A DNA stretch of 64,000 nt from Comamonadaceae bacterium (GTDB taxonomy: Bacteria; Pseudomonadota; Gammaproteobacteria; Burkholderiales; Burkholderiaceae_C). Below, piece after piece: positions 35,768-43,946 of the stretch. The number at the start of each line of letters is the position of its first letter. Within the stretch, counting starts at the first letter, position 1. A model generated the notes under the pieces. That model ran no database searches, was not told the DNA's origin, and worked only from the letters and a program-made list of their open reading frames with translations. The DNA lies in the NCBI GenBank assembly GCA_027485235.1, contig JAIXRJ010000016.1, positions 51,123 through 115,122 on the forward strand, in the 5' to 3' direction. A program made the translations under genes and the position numbers.

Positions 35768-36547
35768 ATGTACGAAAACCTGATCGTCAAAGAACAAGGC
35801 CGTCTCGTCGAAGTTCATTTGAACCGACCCCAAGTTCGGCATGCTTTGTCCCGCGCCCTGATGCGCGAGATCACCGCCTTGGCGCGCGCCCTGAGCGATC
35901 GCACAGACATCGACGTGGTCATCCTCACGGGAGATATGCGGTGCTTTTCGGCGGGTGCTGATTTGAACGACGCGCAAGCCTGGGCCGACGACAGCTTGTC
36001 CACGGTGCAGCGGCGCGACATGGCGGGCACGGGTTTTCGCATGTGCAAGGCTTGGGAAGAAATGCCGCAGATCACCATCGCCGCCATCGAAGGCTATGCG
36101 GTGGGCGGCGGGCTGGCGTTGTCCTTGGCCTGCGACTGGCGAGTGCTGGCGCAAGACGCCTTTGTGTCCTTGCCCGAAATCGCCTTGGGCATTCCACTCA
36201 CCTGGGGCACCATCCCCCGTTTGGTCAACTTGCTGGGCCCCGCCAAAGCCAAACGTTTGACCATCTTGTGCGAACGCGTGGCTGCACCCGAAGCCCTGAG
36301 CCTTGGACTGGTCGACTACCTCTGTGACAAAGGCCAAGCCCTGATCCGCGCACAAGCCCTGGCCGCGCAAACCCTGGCCGCGCAAACCCTGGCCCAACCC
36401 GCCGCCACCCTGCGCATGAGCAAAGAGTCGGTCAACGCCGCTGCCACAGCCCTGAACCACGCCACCTCGTACATGGCACACGACCAGATCGCCCTGGCCG
36501 CATCCAGCCCCGAGTCACGCGCAGCGCGGGATCAGGCTTTGCGTTAA
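35768..36547 (+). CDS. enoyl-CoA hydratase/isomerase family protein
   Basis: Crotonase-fold acyl-CoA enzyme of 259 residues. Oxyanion-hole segments are CFSAGADLND (about 59-68) and GGGLAL (113-118). The first catalytic Glu of true hydratases is Ala117, while the second is kept (Glu137 in SLPEIALGIP). Isomerase or other activity is therefore as likely as hydration. The ATG at 35768 follows AAGGTGA five bases before; a GTG at 35759 overlapping the pyrF stop is an alternative. An Ala-Gln-Thr-Leu repeat (AQALAAQTLAAQTLAQ) lies near 197-212. Confidence 0.8.
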   Translation: MYENLIVKEQGRLVEVHLNRPQVRHALSRALMREITALARALSDRTDIDVVILTGDMRCFSAGADLNDAQAWADDSLSTVQRRDMAGTGFRMCKAWEEMPQITIAAIEGYAVGGGLALSLACDWRVLAQDAFVSLPEIALGIPLTWGTIPRLVNLLGPAKAKRLTILCERVAAPEALSLGLVDYLCDKGQALIRAQALAAQTLAAQTLAQPAATLRMSKESVNAAATALNHATSYMAHDQIALAASSPESRAARDQALR

Positions 36548-36619
36548 AGCCTCCAAGTTTCAGTTGGGATTTTTTTCTATGAATTGACGCAGCTGGCCAG
36601 GCCGATTGCCGTCCCCATG

Positions 36620-36720
36620 TTTGTCACCCCGGGCAAAGACCCTGGAACCGTTGCGCACCCCGGCCTTTGTCACCGCCGACGGCGTGCTCTGGATTCCGGG
36701 TCAAGGCCGGGATGACAAAG
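36620..36720. repeat. inverted pair of interspersed repeat units
   Basis: Two related units face each other: TTGTCACCCCGGGCAAAGAC from 36621 and, on the other strand, CTTTGTCATCCCGGCCTTGA starting at 36720. They match the palindrome at 34811 and lie in the 278-base gap between the hydratase-like gene and the acyl-CoA dehydrogenase gene. Spurious open frames here reflect the repeat. The rest of the gap shows nothing else. Confidence 0.65.
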
Positions 36721-36825
36721 AGGATGGCTTGCGCCCCGTACCTGAAAACTTCACAGGGCCAGATCCATGCTCATGCGCTGGGCAAAAGACTCCAAGTTTG
36801 GGCCTGACGCTGTTTGCACACAAGC

Positions 36826-38004
36826 TCAGGCCTGAGCAGACTTTTGGGCCTTGTAAACCAGCTTGCGCGCCATGCTCCAGCGGTGCACTTCGCTGGGGCC
36901 GTCGTAGACCCGGAAGGCGCGCATGTCCATGAAGATGCGCATCACCGGCGTTTCGGCCGTCATGCCCTGGCCCCCCAAAATTTGCACGCAGCGGTCCACC
37001 ACGCGCCACTCGGCTTCGGAGCAAGCCACTTTGGCGCGGCTCGATTCAAAGCCGCCTTTTTGGCCTTGGTCTAGCAACCAGGCGGTGTGCCAGATGTGCA
37101 GGCGGGCGGTGTGCAGGTCGATGTCGTTGTCGGCCAGCATGAAGCCCACGCCTTCGTGCTCGGCCAGCGGTTTGCCAAAGGCCTGGCGGCGGCTGGCGTA
37201 GTCCAGCGCGATGTCGTGCGCCCGGCGGGCCTGCCCCAGCCAGCGCATGCAGTGGGTCAAGCGTGCTGGTGCCAGCCGAATTTGGGCGTAGCGAAAGCCC
37301 TGCCCCAGTTCGCCCAGCACATCGCTGGCGGGCACGCGCACGTTGTCAAAGCGCAGTACGCCGTGGCCGCCGGTGAAGCAGTTATCCATGGCGTCCATGC
37401 TGCGCTCCAGTGTGATGCCCGCTTTGTCCATGTCGGTCAAAAACATGGTGGCCGTGCCGTCCTCCATGCGGGCCATGACGATGGCGTAATCTGCGCCTTC
37501 GGCCCCAGTGATGAACCATTTGACACCGTTGATCAGGTAGTCGCCGCCCTCTCGCACGGCGGTGGTCATCAGCATGGACGGATCGGCCCCTGCACCGGGC
37601 GCGGGCTCGGTCATGGCAAAGCACGAACGCGTGAGGCCTGCCACTTGCGGGCGCAGCCAGCGCTCTTTTTGGGCCGGGGTGGCCACTTCTTCCATGAGGT
37701 GGATGTTGCCTTCGTCGGGCGCATGGATGTTGAGCGCCGTGGGCCCCAGGTTGGAGTAACCGGCCTCTTCAAACACCACCGCTTTGGCGATGTGGCTCAG
37801 GCCCAGGCCGCCCAGCTCGACCGAGGCGTGGGGCGTGAGCAAGCCCGCGGCGCGTGCGCGGCCAATCAACTCTTGGCGCAAGTCCTCGGAGGGGCCGTGC
37901 GGGCCATGGCGCGGGTCGCCTTCGAGAGGGATCACTTGCTCGGCGATGAATTGCCGGGTGCGCTCACGCAGCGCGGCCATGTCGGGTGGAATGTCGAAGT
38001 TCAT
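36826..38004 (-). CDS. acyl-CoA dehydrogenase
   Basis: FAD flavoprotein that oxidises an acyl-CoA to 2-enoyl-CoA in the cytosol. The 392-residue protein has the three ACAD domains: helical N-terminal domain (about 1-125), central beta-domain with CFAMTEPAPGAGADPS and INGVKWFITGAEGADYAIV, and C-terminal helical domain with RRQAFGKPLAEHEGVGF, QILGGQGMTAETP and DGPSEVHRW, where the catalytic base normally lies. The chain-length preference cannot be read. It is divergent from the two glutathione transferases. Confidence 0.9.
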   Translation of the reverse strand: MNFDIPPDMAALRERTRQFIAEQVIPLEGDPRHGPHGPSEDLRQELIGRARAAGLLTPHASVELGGLGLSHIAKAVVFEEAGYSNLGPTALNIHAPDEGNIHLMEEVATPAQKERWLRPQVAGLTRSCFAMTEPAPGAGADPSMLMTTAVREGGDYLINGVKWFITGAEGADYAIVMARMEDGTATMFLTDMDKAGITLERSMDAMDNCFTGGHGVLRFDNVRVPASDVLGELGQGFRYAQIRLAPARLTHCMRWLGQARRAHDIALDYASRRQAFGKPLAEHEGVGFMLADNDIDLHTARLHIWHTAWLLDQGQKGGFESSRAKVACSEAEWRVVDRCVQILGGQGMTAETPVMRIFMDMRAFRVYDGPSEVHRWSMARKLVYKAQKSAQA

Positions 38005-38093
38005 GCGCTGATTGGAATGGCTGCGATGGTTCCGATCTGTCCGCCGCGAGACTGCCTGTCATCTGCGCGCCAGCCCCGCCTGCGCAGCGCTGC

Positions 38094-38099
38094 TAGCCT
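38094..38099 (+). promoter_or_regulatory. -10-like box before the first glutathione transferase
   Basis: TAGCCT, six bases before ATG 38106. No ribosome-binding site lies between, so this could also drive a leaderless transcript. Confidence 0.35.
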
Positions 38100-38105
38100 G
38101 AGTCC

Positions 38106-38828
38106 ATGATTGACCTTTATACCGCTGCCACGCCCAACGGGCACAAAGTCTCCATCGCGCTCGAAGAGTTGGCGCTGCCCTACACCCTCAAGGTGCTGGA
38201 CTTGTCCCAGGGTGAGCAAAAGCAGCCTGACTTTTTGGCCATTTGCCCCAATGGCCGCATCCCCGCCATCGTGGACCGCGCCGCCGATGACTTTGCGGTG
38301 TTCGAGTCGGGCGCTTGCCTGATTTACCTCGCCGAAAAAACCGGCCAGCTCATGCCCACCGATGCCAAGGGCCGCTCGCGTGTGCTGCAGTGGCTGATGT
38401 TCCAGATGGGCGGCATCGGGCCGATGATGGGGCAGGCCAATGTGTTTTTCCGCTACTTTCCGGAAAAGATCCAGCCCGCGATTGACCGCTACCAGGGCGA
38501 GAGCAAGCGACTGTTCACAGTGCTCGACGGCCACCTGAAAGACCACGAATACCTGGCGGGCGATTATTCGATGGCCGACATCGCCAACTGGGCTTGGGTG
38601 CGCACGCACCGCTGGTCGGGTGTGGAGGTCGATGACTTGCCGCACCTCAAGCGTTGGCTCGATGCGATTCGGCAGCGCCCTGCGGTGCTGCGTGGCATCG
38701 AAGCGCCGCCGTCGCGCATCAACCTGACCAAAGACGGCGACGATGCCGCCAAGAAGTTTTCTGAAGAGGCCCGCAAGATGGTCGAGATGGGCCAAAACCA
38801 AAGCGCCGCCAGCAAGGACAAGCCATGA
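38106..38828 (+). CDS. glutathione S-transferase, YfcG-like
   Basis: Thioredoxin-like fold plus helical domain, 240 residues. The N-terminal domain has [33 protein letters not shown] (cis-Pro) and [15 protein letters not shown] (Glu-Ser contacting glutathione), and the C-terminal helical domain has [16 protein letters not shown]. It resembles YfcG/YghU nu-class enzymes, which have disulfide-bond reductase activity and no need for a catalytic Tyr. A hydrophilic tail follows. It overlaps the next transferase by ATGA, so the two are coupled. Confidence 0.88.
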   Translation: MIDLYTAATPNGHKVSIALEELALPYTLKVLDLSQGEQKQPDFLAICPNGRIPAIVDRAADDFAVFESGACLIYLAEKTGQLMPTDAKGRSRVLQWLMFQMGGIGPMMGQANVFFRYFPEKIQPAIDRYQGESKRLFTVLDGHLKDHEYLAGDYSMADIANWAWVRTHRWSGVEVDDLPHLKRWLDAIRQRPAVLRGIEAPPSRINLTKDGDDAAKKFSEEARKMVEMGQNQSAASKDKP

Positions 38829-39445
38829 AGCTCTACACCGCCCACCGCGCCCCCAGCCCCCGCCGGGTGCTGATGTTCTTGGTCGAGAAAAACATCACGA
38901 ACATCGAGATGGTCAACATGGACCTGAACGGTGGCGAACACCGCCAGCCTGAATACTTGGCCAAGAGCCCGCTGGCCAAGGTACCCGCGTTGGAGCTGGA
39001 CGATGGCCGCGTGATCACCGAGACCCGAGCGATCTGCACCTTGCTGGAGGGCCGTTACCCCGAGCCCAACTTGATGGGTGTGGACGGCGACGAGCGCGGC
39101 TTCATCGAGATGGCCGACCGGCAGGTGGAGCTGTATTTGTTGGGCGGCATCGCCAACGCGATCCGCCACAGCCATCCGGGCTTGGCCGCTTTGGAAAAAC
39201 CGCAGTTTCCGGAGTTTGGCCGCTCTCAGGCCGAGAAGGTGCGGGAGGTGGCGCGGGGTTTTGATCAGCGCCTGCAAAGCCAGCCCTTCATCGCGGGCGA
39301 GCGTTTCACCATCGCCGACATCACCGCGTTTTGTGCGCTGGAGTTTGCGCGGGGCTTGATGAAGTTCGTGCCGGGCGATGAAGGCATGCACGCCCTGCAG
39401 GCTTGGCGCGACCGCATGAACGATCGGCCAAGCGCCAAGGTTTGA
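38825..39445 (+). CDS. glutathione S-transferase family protein
   Basis: A 206-residue GST: thioredoxin-like domain with [32 protein letters not shown] and [15 protein letters not shown], then a helical domain with [21 protein letters not shown]. The Ser in APSPRR sits where the catalytic Tyr/Ser of GSTs lies, so it could be active. It overlaps the upstream GST stop (ATGA) and is convergent with the acyl-CoA ligase gene. Which electrophile or peroxide is handled is unknown. Confidence 0.87.
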   Translation: MKLYTAHRAPSPRRVLMFLVEKNITNIEMVNMDLNGGEHRQPEYLAKSPLAKVPALELDDGRVITETRAICTLLEGRYPEPNLMGVDGDERGFIEMADRQVELYLLGGIANAIRHSHPGLAALEKPQFPEFGRSQAEKVREVARGFDQRLQSQPFIAGERFTIADITAFCALEFARGLMKFVPGDEGMHALQAWRDRMNDRPSAKV

Positions 39446-39459
39446 TGGGCTGAGGTGGA

Positions 39460-41079
39460 TCAGCTGAACACGCCGCCGTAGTCCTTGCGCAGTTCGTTTT
39501 TCTGAACCTTGCCGGTACCGCCCACGGGCAGGGATTCGAGGAAGACCACGTCGTCGGGCACCCACCACTTGGCCACTTGGGTGGCCAAAAAGTCCAGGAT
39601 CTCTTGTTTCTCAACCGTCTGGCTTGGCTTGCGCACGATGAACAGCAGCGGGCGCTCGTCCCACTTGGGGTGCTTGACGCCAATGACGGCGGCCATGGCC
39701 ACGGCGGGGTGGCCGATGGCGGCGTTTTCCAGGTCGATGGAGCTGATCCACTCGCCCCCGGTTTTGATCACGTCCTTGGTGCGGTCGCGGATCTGCATGG
39801 TGCCGTGTGCGTCGATGGTGGCGATATCGCCGGTCGGGAACCAGCCGTCGACCAGCGCGGTTGTGTCGGCCTTGAAGTAGCGCTCCATGATCCACTGGCC
39901 GCGCACCATCAGCTCGCCTTGTGAGGTGCCGTCGCGGGGCAAGGTGACGCCGTTTTCATCGACGATTTTGATCTCGATGCCCGAGACGGTTTTGCCCTGC
40001 TTGGCCACGATGGCGTGTTGCTCGGCGGCGGACTTGAGGCGGTCGGCGCGGCTCAGGTTGCTCATGGTGGCGACAGCCGTGGTCTCGGTCATGCCCCAGC
40101 CGTGGCGCACTTCCACGCCATAGGTGTCCATGAACTTGGCGATCAGCGCCAGGGGCATGGCCGAGCCGCCCACGCAGGTGCGCTTCATGTGGGCAAAGCG
40201 CAAGTTGTTTTGCTCGGCATGTTGGATCAGGCCCATCCAGATGGTGGGCACGCCCGCGCTGATGGTGACCTGCTCGGTGTCCATCAGCTCATACAAACTG
40301 GCGCCGTCGAGCTTGGGGCCAGGCAAGACCAGCTTGGTGCCCGCCACCAGTGCGGCATAGGGGATGCACCAGGCGTTGATGTGGAACATGGGCACCACGG
40401 GCAGAACCGACTCTTGCGTGGAAAGGCCCAACACATCGGGCAGGCAGGCCATGGTCGCGTTCAGCACGATGGCGCGGTGCGTGTACAGCACGCCCTTGGG
40501 GTTGCCGGTGGTGCCCGAGGTGTAGCACAGGGCCGCGCCGGTTTGGTCGTCCAGCTCGGGCCAATCGAAGGTGGCGCTGTGGCCGGTGATCAGGCCTTCG
40601 TAGTTCTGCATGCTCACACCTTCAATGTCAGGCGTGTTGGCCGCATCGGCCAGGCAGACCCAGGCGCGGACCTTGGGGCAATGCGCGGCAATGCCTTTGA
40701 CCAGCGGCGCAAAGGTGGCGTCAAACAGCACCACTTCGTCTTCGGCGTGGTTGATCACATAGACCAGCTGCTGCGGGTGCAGGCGCGGGTTGCAGGTGTG
40801 CATGACCATGCCGCTGCCCGAGACGGCGTAATACGCCTCCAGGTGGCGGTGGTTGTTCCAGGCAATCGAGCCGACCGCGCTGCCCGCTTTGAGGCCCATT
40901 AGCGCCAGGGCGTTGGCCAGTTGGCGTGCCCGCTTGGCGGTCTCGGCATAGGTGCTGCGGTGCAAGGGGCCGTGCGTCTCGCGTGAGACGATTTCCTGCT
41001 CGCCAAACTGCGCAGCGGCGTGTTCGAGGATGCCCGAAATGAGCAGCGGGCGGTTCATCATGAGGCCGGATGTGGACAT
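39460..41079 (-). CDS. AMP-dependent acyl-CoA synthetase (medium/long-chain type)
   Basis: ANL-superfamily ligase that activates a carboxylic acid to its CoA thioester through an acyl-AMP. The 539-residue protein has the P-loop [12 protein letters not shown] (186-197), the A5-type [10 protein letters not shown], the A7 TGDIATID aspartate, and the C-terminal [14 protein letters not shown] and [12 protein letters not shown] with the catalytic Lys. It resembles 3-methylmercaptopropionyl/medium-chain acyl-CoA ligases (DmdB-like) and long-chain ligases; I cannot decide. ATG 41079 is chosen. It is followed upstream by a serine hydrolase gene on the same strand. Confidence 0.88.
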   Translation of the reverse strand: MSTSGLMMNRPLLISGILEHAAAQFGEQEIVSRETHGPLHRSTYAETAKRARQLANALALMGLKAGSAVGSIAWNNHRHLEAYYAVSGSGMVMHTCNPRLHPQQLVYVINHAEDEVVLFDATFAPLVKGIAAHCPKVRAWVCLADAANTPDIEGVSMQNYEGLITGHSATFDWPELDDQTGAALCYTSGTTGNPKGVLYTHRAIVLNATMACLPDVLGLSTQESVLPVVPMFHINAWCIPYAALVAGTKLVLPGPKLDGASLYELMDTEQVTISAGVPTIWMGLIQHAEQNNLRFAHMKRTCVGGSAMPLALIAKFMDTYGVEVRHGWGMTETTAVATMSNLSRADRLKSAAEQHAIVAKQGKTVSGIEIKIVDENGVTLPRDGTSQGELMVRGQWIMERYFKADTTALVDGWFPTGDIATIDAHGTMQIRDRTKDVIKTGGEWISSIDLENAAIGHPAVAMAAVIGVKHPKWDERPLLFIVRKPSQTVEKQEILDFLATQVAKWWVPDDVVFLESLPVGGTGKVQKNELRKDYGGVFS

Positions 41080-41108
41080 GGCGAAAATTCCCAGAATTTT
41101 GAATTTTT

Positions 41109-42284
41109 TTACAACAGCGCCGCGTACACCAAGTCGCGGAACAGCGGCCGATAGTAATCCCTTTGGTTGGGTGCTTGAATCATCAACATGGCATACAGGT
41201 CGAGCGCCGGGTCCACAAAGAAAGTCGTTCCCGCAATGCCGCCCCAGTAATACAAACCCACTGAGCCGGGCACAGGCGACAAACCCAGCTGGGTGCGCAC
41301 GGCAAATCCGAGGCCAAAGCCATGGCCCGGCGGCAGCAAGGTGCCATCCGATGGCATGCCACCCAAATGGTCAGCCGTCATGAAGTCGACCGTGTGCGGA
41401 CCCAGCAGGCGCACACCGTTCAACTCGCCCCGGTTGCGCAGGCACTGCAAAAAGCGGGTGTAGTCCATGGCCGTCGACATCAGGCCCCCGCCGCCAGCTT
41501 CCATGGCGGGCACCTGGCGCGGCTCCAGCACTTTCATGGGCACGCCGCCGTCGGGGTCGTGGGCAAAGGGCTCGGCAATCCGGTGCTGCTGATCGGGCGG
41601 CACGGCAAAGCCAGTGTCCACCATGCCCAATGGGCCCAAGATTTCGGCTTGCAAAAATGCGCCCAAGCCTTGCCCGCTGACCACCTCGACCAGCCGCCCC
41701 AACACGTCGGTGGCGCGGCTGTAGGCCCACACGGTGCCGGGCTGGAACTGCAGCGGCAACGCAGCCAGTGTTTGCGAAAACTCGGCATTGGTCCGCTCGC
41801 GTGAGGCGATCTTCACTTCGTTGTATTGGCGCTGCACGGGCGAATTGCCCAAAAACTCATAGGTCAGTCCCGCTGTGTGGCGCAGCAGGTCTTGCACGGT
41901 GGCGGCCTGCCGCACGGGCTCCAGGCCTTGGGCCGTGGCCACCTGTTGGTGGGTGTATTCGGGCAGCCAGCGACTGACTGGGTCACTCAAGAGCAAGAGA
42001 CCGCGCTCCACCAGCATCATCACCGCCACCGACACGAGCGGCTTGGTCATGGAGTAAATGCGGAAAATGCTGTCGGTCTGCATGGGCGCGCCCGTGGCGG
42101 GGTCTTGCTGGCCCACGGCTTCGAACAAGGCGATCTGGCCTTGGCGCGCCACCACGGCGACTGCGCCAGGCAGCCTGCCGCTGGCCACTTCGCGCCGCAG
42201 CGCGTCCATCAGGCGCTGTGTGCGGTCGGGGCACAGGCCCACATCGGCAGCTTGGGCGTGGGGCAAGGCGGGGTGAGGGGTCAT
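41109..42284 (-). CDS. serine hydrolase, beta-lactamase family (class C-like, esterase family VIII)
   Basis: A 391-residue penicillin-binding-fold hydrolase. The SxxK nucleophile is SMTK (78-81), the Tyr of the second motif is in AYSRATDVLG (about 189) where class C enzymes have YxN, and GIAGTTFFVDP replaces the KTG region. This combination is seen in family VIII esterases rather than in beta-lactamases. No signal peptide is seen, so it is cytosolic. It is 29 bases from the acyl-CoA ligase gene, and both may belong to one transcript. The ester substrate is unknown. Confidence 0.86.
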   Translation of the reverse strand: MTPHPALPHAQAADVGLCPDRTQRLMDALRREVASGRLPGAVAVVARQGQIALFEAVGQQDPATGAPMQTDSIFRIYSMTKPLVSVAVMMLVERGLLLLSDPVSRWLPEYTHQQVATAQGLEPVRQAATVQDLLRHTAGLTYEFLGNSPVQRQYNEVKIASRERTNAEFSQTLAALPLQFQPGTVWAYSRATDVLGRLVEVVSGQGLGAFLQAEILGPLGMVDTGFAVPPDQQHRIAEPFAHDPDGGVPMKVLEPRQVPAMEAGGGGLMSTAMDYTRFLQCLRNRGELNGVRLLGPHTVDFMTADHLGGMPSDGTLLPPGHGFGLGFAVRTQLGLSPVPGSVGLYYWGGIAGTTFFVDPALDLYAMLMIQAPNQRDYYRPLFRDLVYAALL

Positions 42285-42379
42285 GTGTCGCTCCGGTAAA
42301 AGGTGTTTTGTACACCAGCCGGCTGGGATGGGGTATCACCTGCGGCGCAGCGCTCGCTTTCGCGCTGTGCCGGCCTTGC

Positions 42380-42385
42380 TAGACT
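42380..42385 (+). promoter_or_regulatory. -10-like box of the thioesterase gene
   Basis: TAGACT, 41 bases before the thioesterase ATG at 42427. No good -35 seen. Confidence 0.3.
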
Positions 42386-42426
42386 GGATCCATCGCCAGA
42401 TTTGAAGTCATGAAAAGGAAACAGAC

Positions 42427-42837
42427 ATGAGCCCGCTAGACATGCTGAAAAAAATCAACGCCATGGCCGAGTTCAACCGCTGGTGCGGCATTGAAGTGAC
42501 CGTGGCCGAAGCCGGCTTGGTGGAGATCCAGATGCCCTGGCGCCCAGAGCTCGGGCAGTATTCGGGCTATTTGCATGCAGGCCTGATCGGCACACTCATC
42601 GACACCGCGTGCGGCTTTGCGGCAGGCACCGTGGCGGGGCCTAACTTGTTGGCCGCCAACTTTTCAGTCAACTGCCTGCGCCCTGCAGTGGGTCAGAAGT
42701 TCATTGCCCGAGCCCGGGTGGTCAAACCCGGCAAAGCACAGGTCTTCACCAGCTGTGATTTGTTCGCGGTGGATGCAGAAGGTGAAAAGCTGGTGGCGAA
42801 CGGTCAGACCTTGCTGACGGTGGTGCAAGCAAGTTGA
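42427..42837 (+). CDS. PaaI-family hotdog thioesterase
   Basis: A 136-residue hotdog-fold protein, probably hydrolysing an aryl- or acyl-CoA. The active region GYLHAGLIGTLIDTACGFAA carries the His-Ala-Gly turn and a downstream Asp typical of PaaI/YbdB-type enzymes, and ANFSVNCLRPAVGQKFIARA is the central strand. Start ATG 42427 has GGAAACAGAC upstream. It is divergent from the serine hydrolase. It probably recycles CoA in the fatty- or aromatic-acid neighbourhood. Confidence 0.85.
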   Translation: MSPLDMLKKINAMAEFNRWCGIEVTVAEAGLVEIQMPWRPELGQYSGYLHAGLIGTLIDTACGFAAGTVAGPNLLAANFSVNCLRPAVGQKFIARARVVKPGKAQVFTSCDLFAVDAEGEKLVANGQTLLTVVQAS

Positions 42838-42894
42838 GCCCCAATGCAGGGGCCCAGAACTTGTTGGCGCGGTTCAATCACTCTTGCGAGCCGG

Positions 42895-43878
42895 TCACTC
42901 CACCTTCAAATTGAGCTGCTTGGCCAGTTCACCCATGCTGGCCGCTTCCGTGTTGATGCGCTTTCGCAGCTCTTCCGGGTTGTAATTCGCAGGCGCGATA
43001 CTCCCGGTTGCCGCAAGCAGGGCCTTGACTGAAGGTGTCTGCAACGCTGCCAAGAACTCCTTGTTCAAGCGCGCGGTGATGGCCGCAGGGGTTCCACTCT
43101 TGACCAGCAAACCAGACCAGAAGCTAAACGGAGGCACATTGACGCCGGCTTCTCCGATCGTTGGCAATTCAGGCATACCCGACCAACGCGATGTGTTCAT
43201 CGTCGCAAGAACCTTTATCTGTCCCTTGGGCGCGAATTGCGATGCGAAAAAGGCCGGTGTAATGATGAAGTCGACCTCGCCTGAGATCAAAGCCTTGACG
43301 GCATCGGGACCACCTTTGTATGGCACGTGAACGGCCTTGAATCCGGCCGTCTTGGTCAGCTCAAAGGTCTTGAGGTGCTCCAGGCTGCCCATGCCAAGGT
43401 TGCTGGTGGTCAACTTGTCGGGGTTGGCGCGACCAAAATCGACCAAGTCTTTGACGGTGGAGAATTTTGAATTGGGACCCACAGCCAAAACGGTGGGAGA
43501 GTCACCCAACGGAATGACGGGATCGAACTGAGCGCCCAAGTCGAATTTCTTGTGGATCGCTTGTGTACTGACCATGCCTGAGTACATGTAGAGCATGGTG
43601 TAACCATCGGCCGGAGCTGAAAGCACCGATTGCACACCGATCTGGAACAGGCCACCGGGCTTGTTGTCGATGACCACGGATTGCTTCAGTGTTTTTTCGA
43701 CTTCGACCGCCATGGCGCGCATGACGGCATCGGCAGCGCCTCCAGCAGGCAAGGGGATCACGATTTTGACAGGCCGATTGGCGAAGTCGCTTTGGGCCAC
43801 ACACGGCAAGCTCAAGCCAAGTGCTGCGGTGGCAGCAGCACAAAGAACGTGGCGACGTAGTTTCTGGTGGGGAGTCAT
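42895..43878 (-). CDS. Bug-family tripartite tricarboxylate transporter substrate-binding protein
   Basis: Periplasmic receptor of the Bug/TctC family. The 327-residue precursor starts with a basic n-region and Ala-rich signal (QKLRRHVLCAAATAALGL) and a cleavage site near VAQ-SDF. The mature part has FANRPVKIVIPLPAGGAADAV, the ligand-binding NKPGGL region, VPYKGGPDAVKALISGEVDF and the closing YNPEELRKRINTE. TctA/TctB permeases are absent nearby, as is common for Bug receptors. Start ATG 43878 has AAGGAA; a TTG at 43929 is less likely. It is the last gene of the catabolic cluster. Confidence 0.9.
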   Translation of the reverse strand: MTPHQKLRRHVLCAAATAALGLSLPCVAQSDFANRPVKIVIPLPAGGAADAVMRAMAVEVEKTLKQSVVIDNKPGGLFQIGVQSVLSAPADGYTMLYMYSGMVSTQAIHKKFDLGAQFDPVIPLGDSPTVLAVGPNSKFSTVKDLVDFGRANPDKLTTSNLGMGSLEHLKTFELTKTAGFKAVHVPYKGGPDAVKALISGEVDFIITPAFFASQFAPKGQIKVLATMNTSRWSGMPELPTIGEAGVNVPPFSFWSGLLVKSGTPAAITARLNKEFLAALQTPSVKALLAATGSIAPANYNPEELRKRINTEAASMGELAKQLNLKVE

Positions 43879-43946
43879 GTTGTTTCCTTGGGTTGGTTGT
43901 CGTGAAGGTTGTTGAACGGGTAACGTCAAAACTTTTTGCAGAACGC

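Noticed and set aside
36606..36932. Plus-strand frame with WIPGQGRDDKEDG-like residues
   Set aside because: This peptide comes from translating the interspersed repeat and overlaps the acyl-CoA dehydrogenase end on the other strand.
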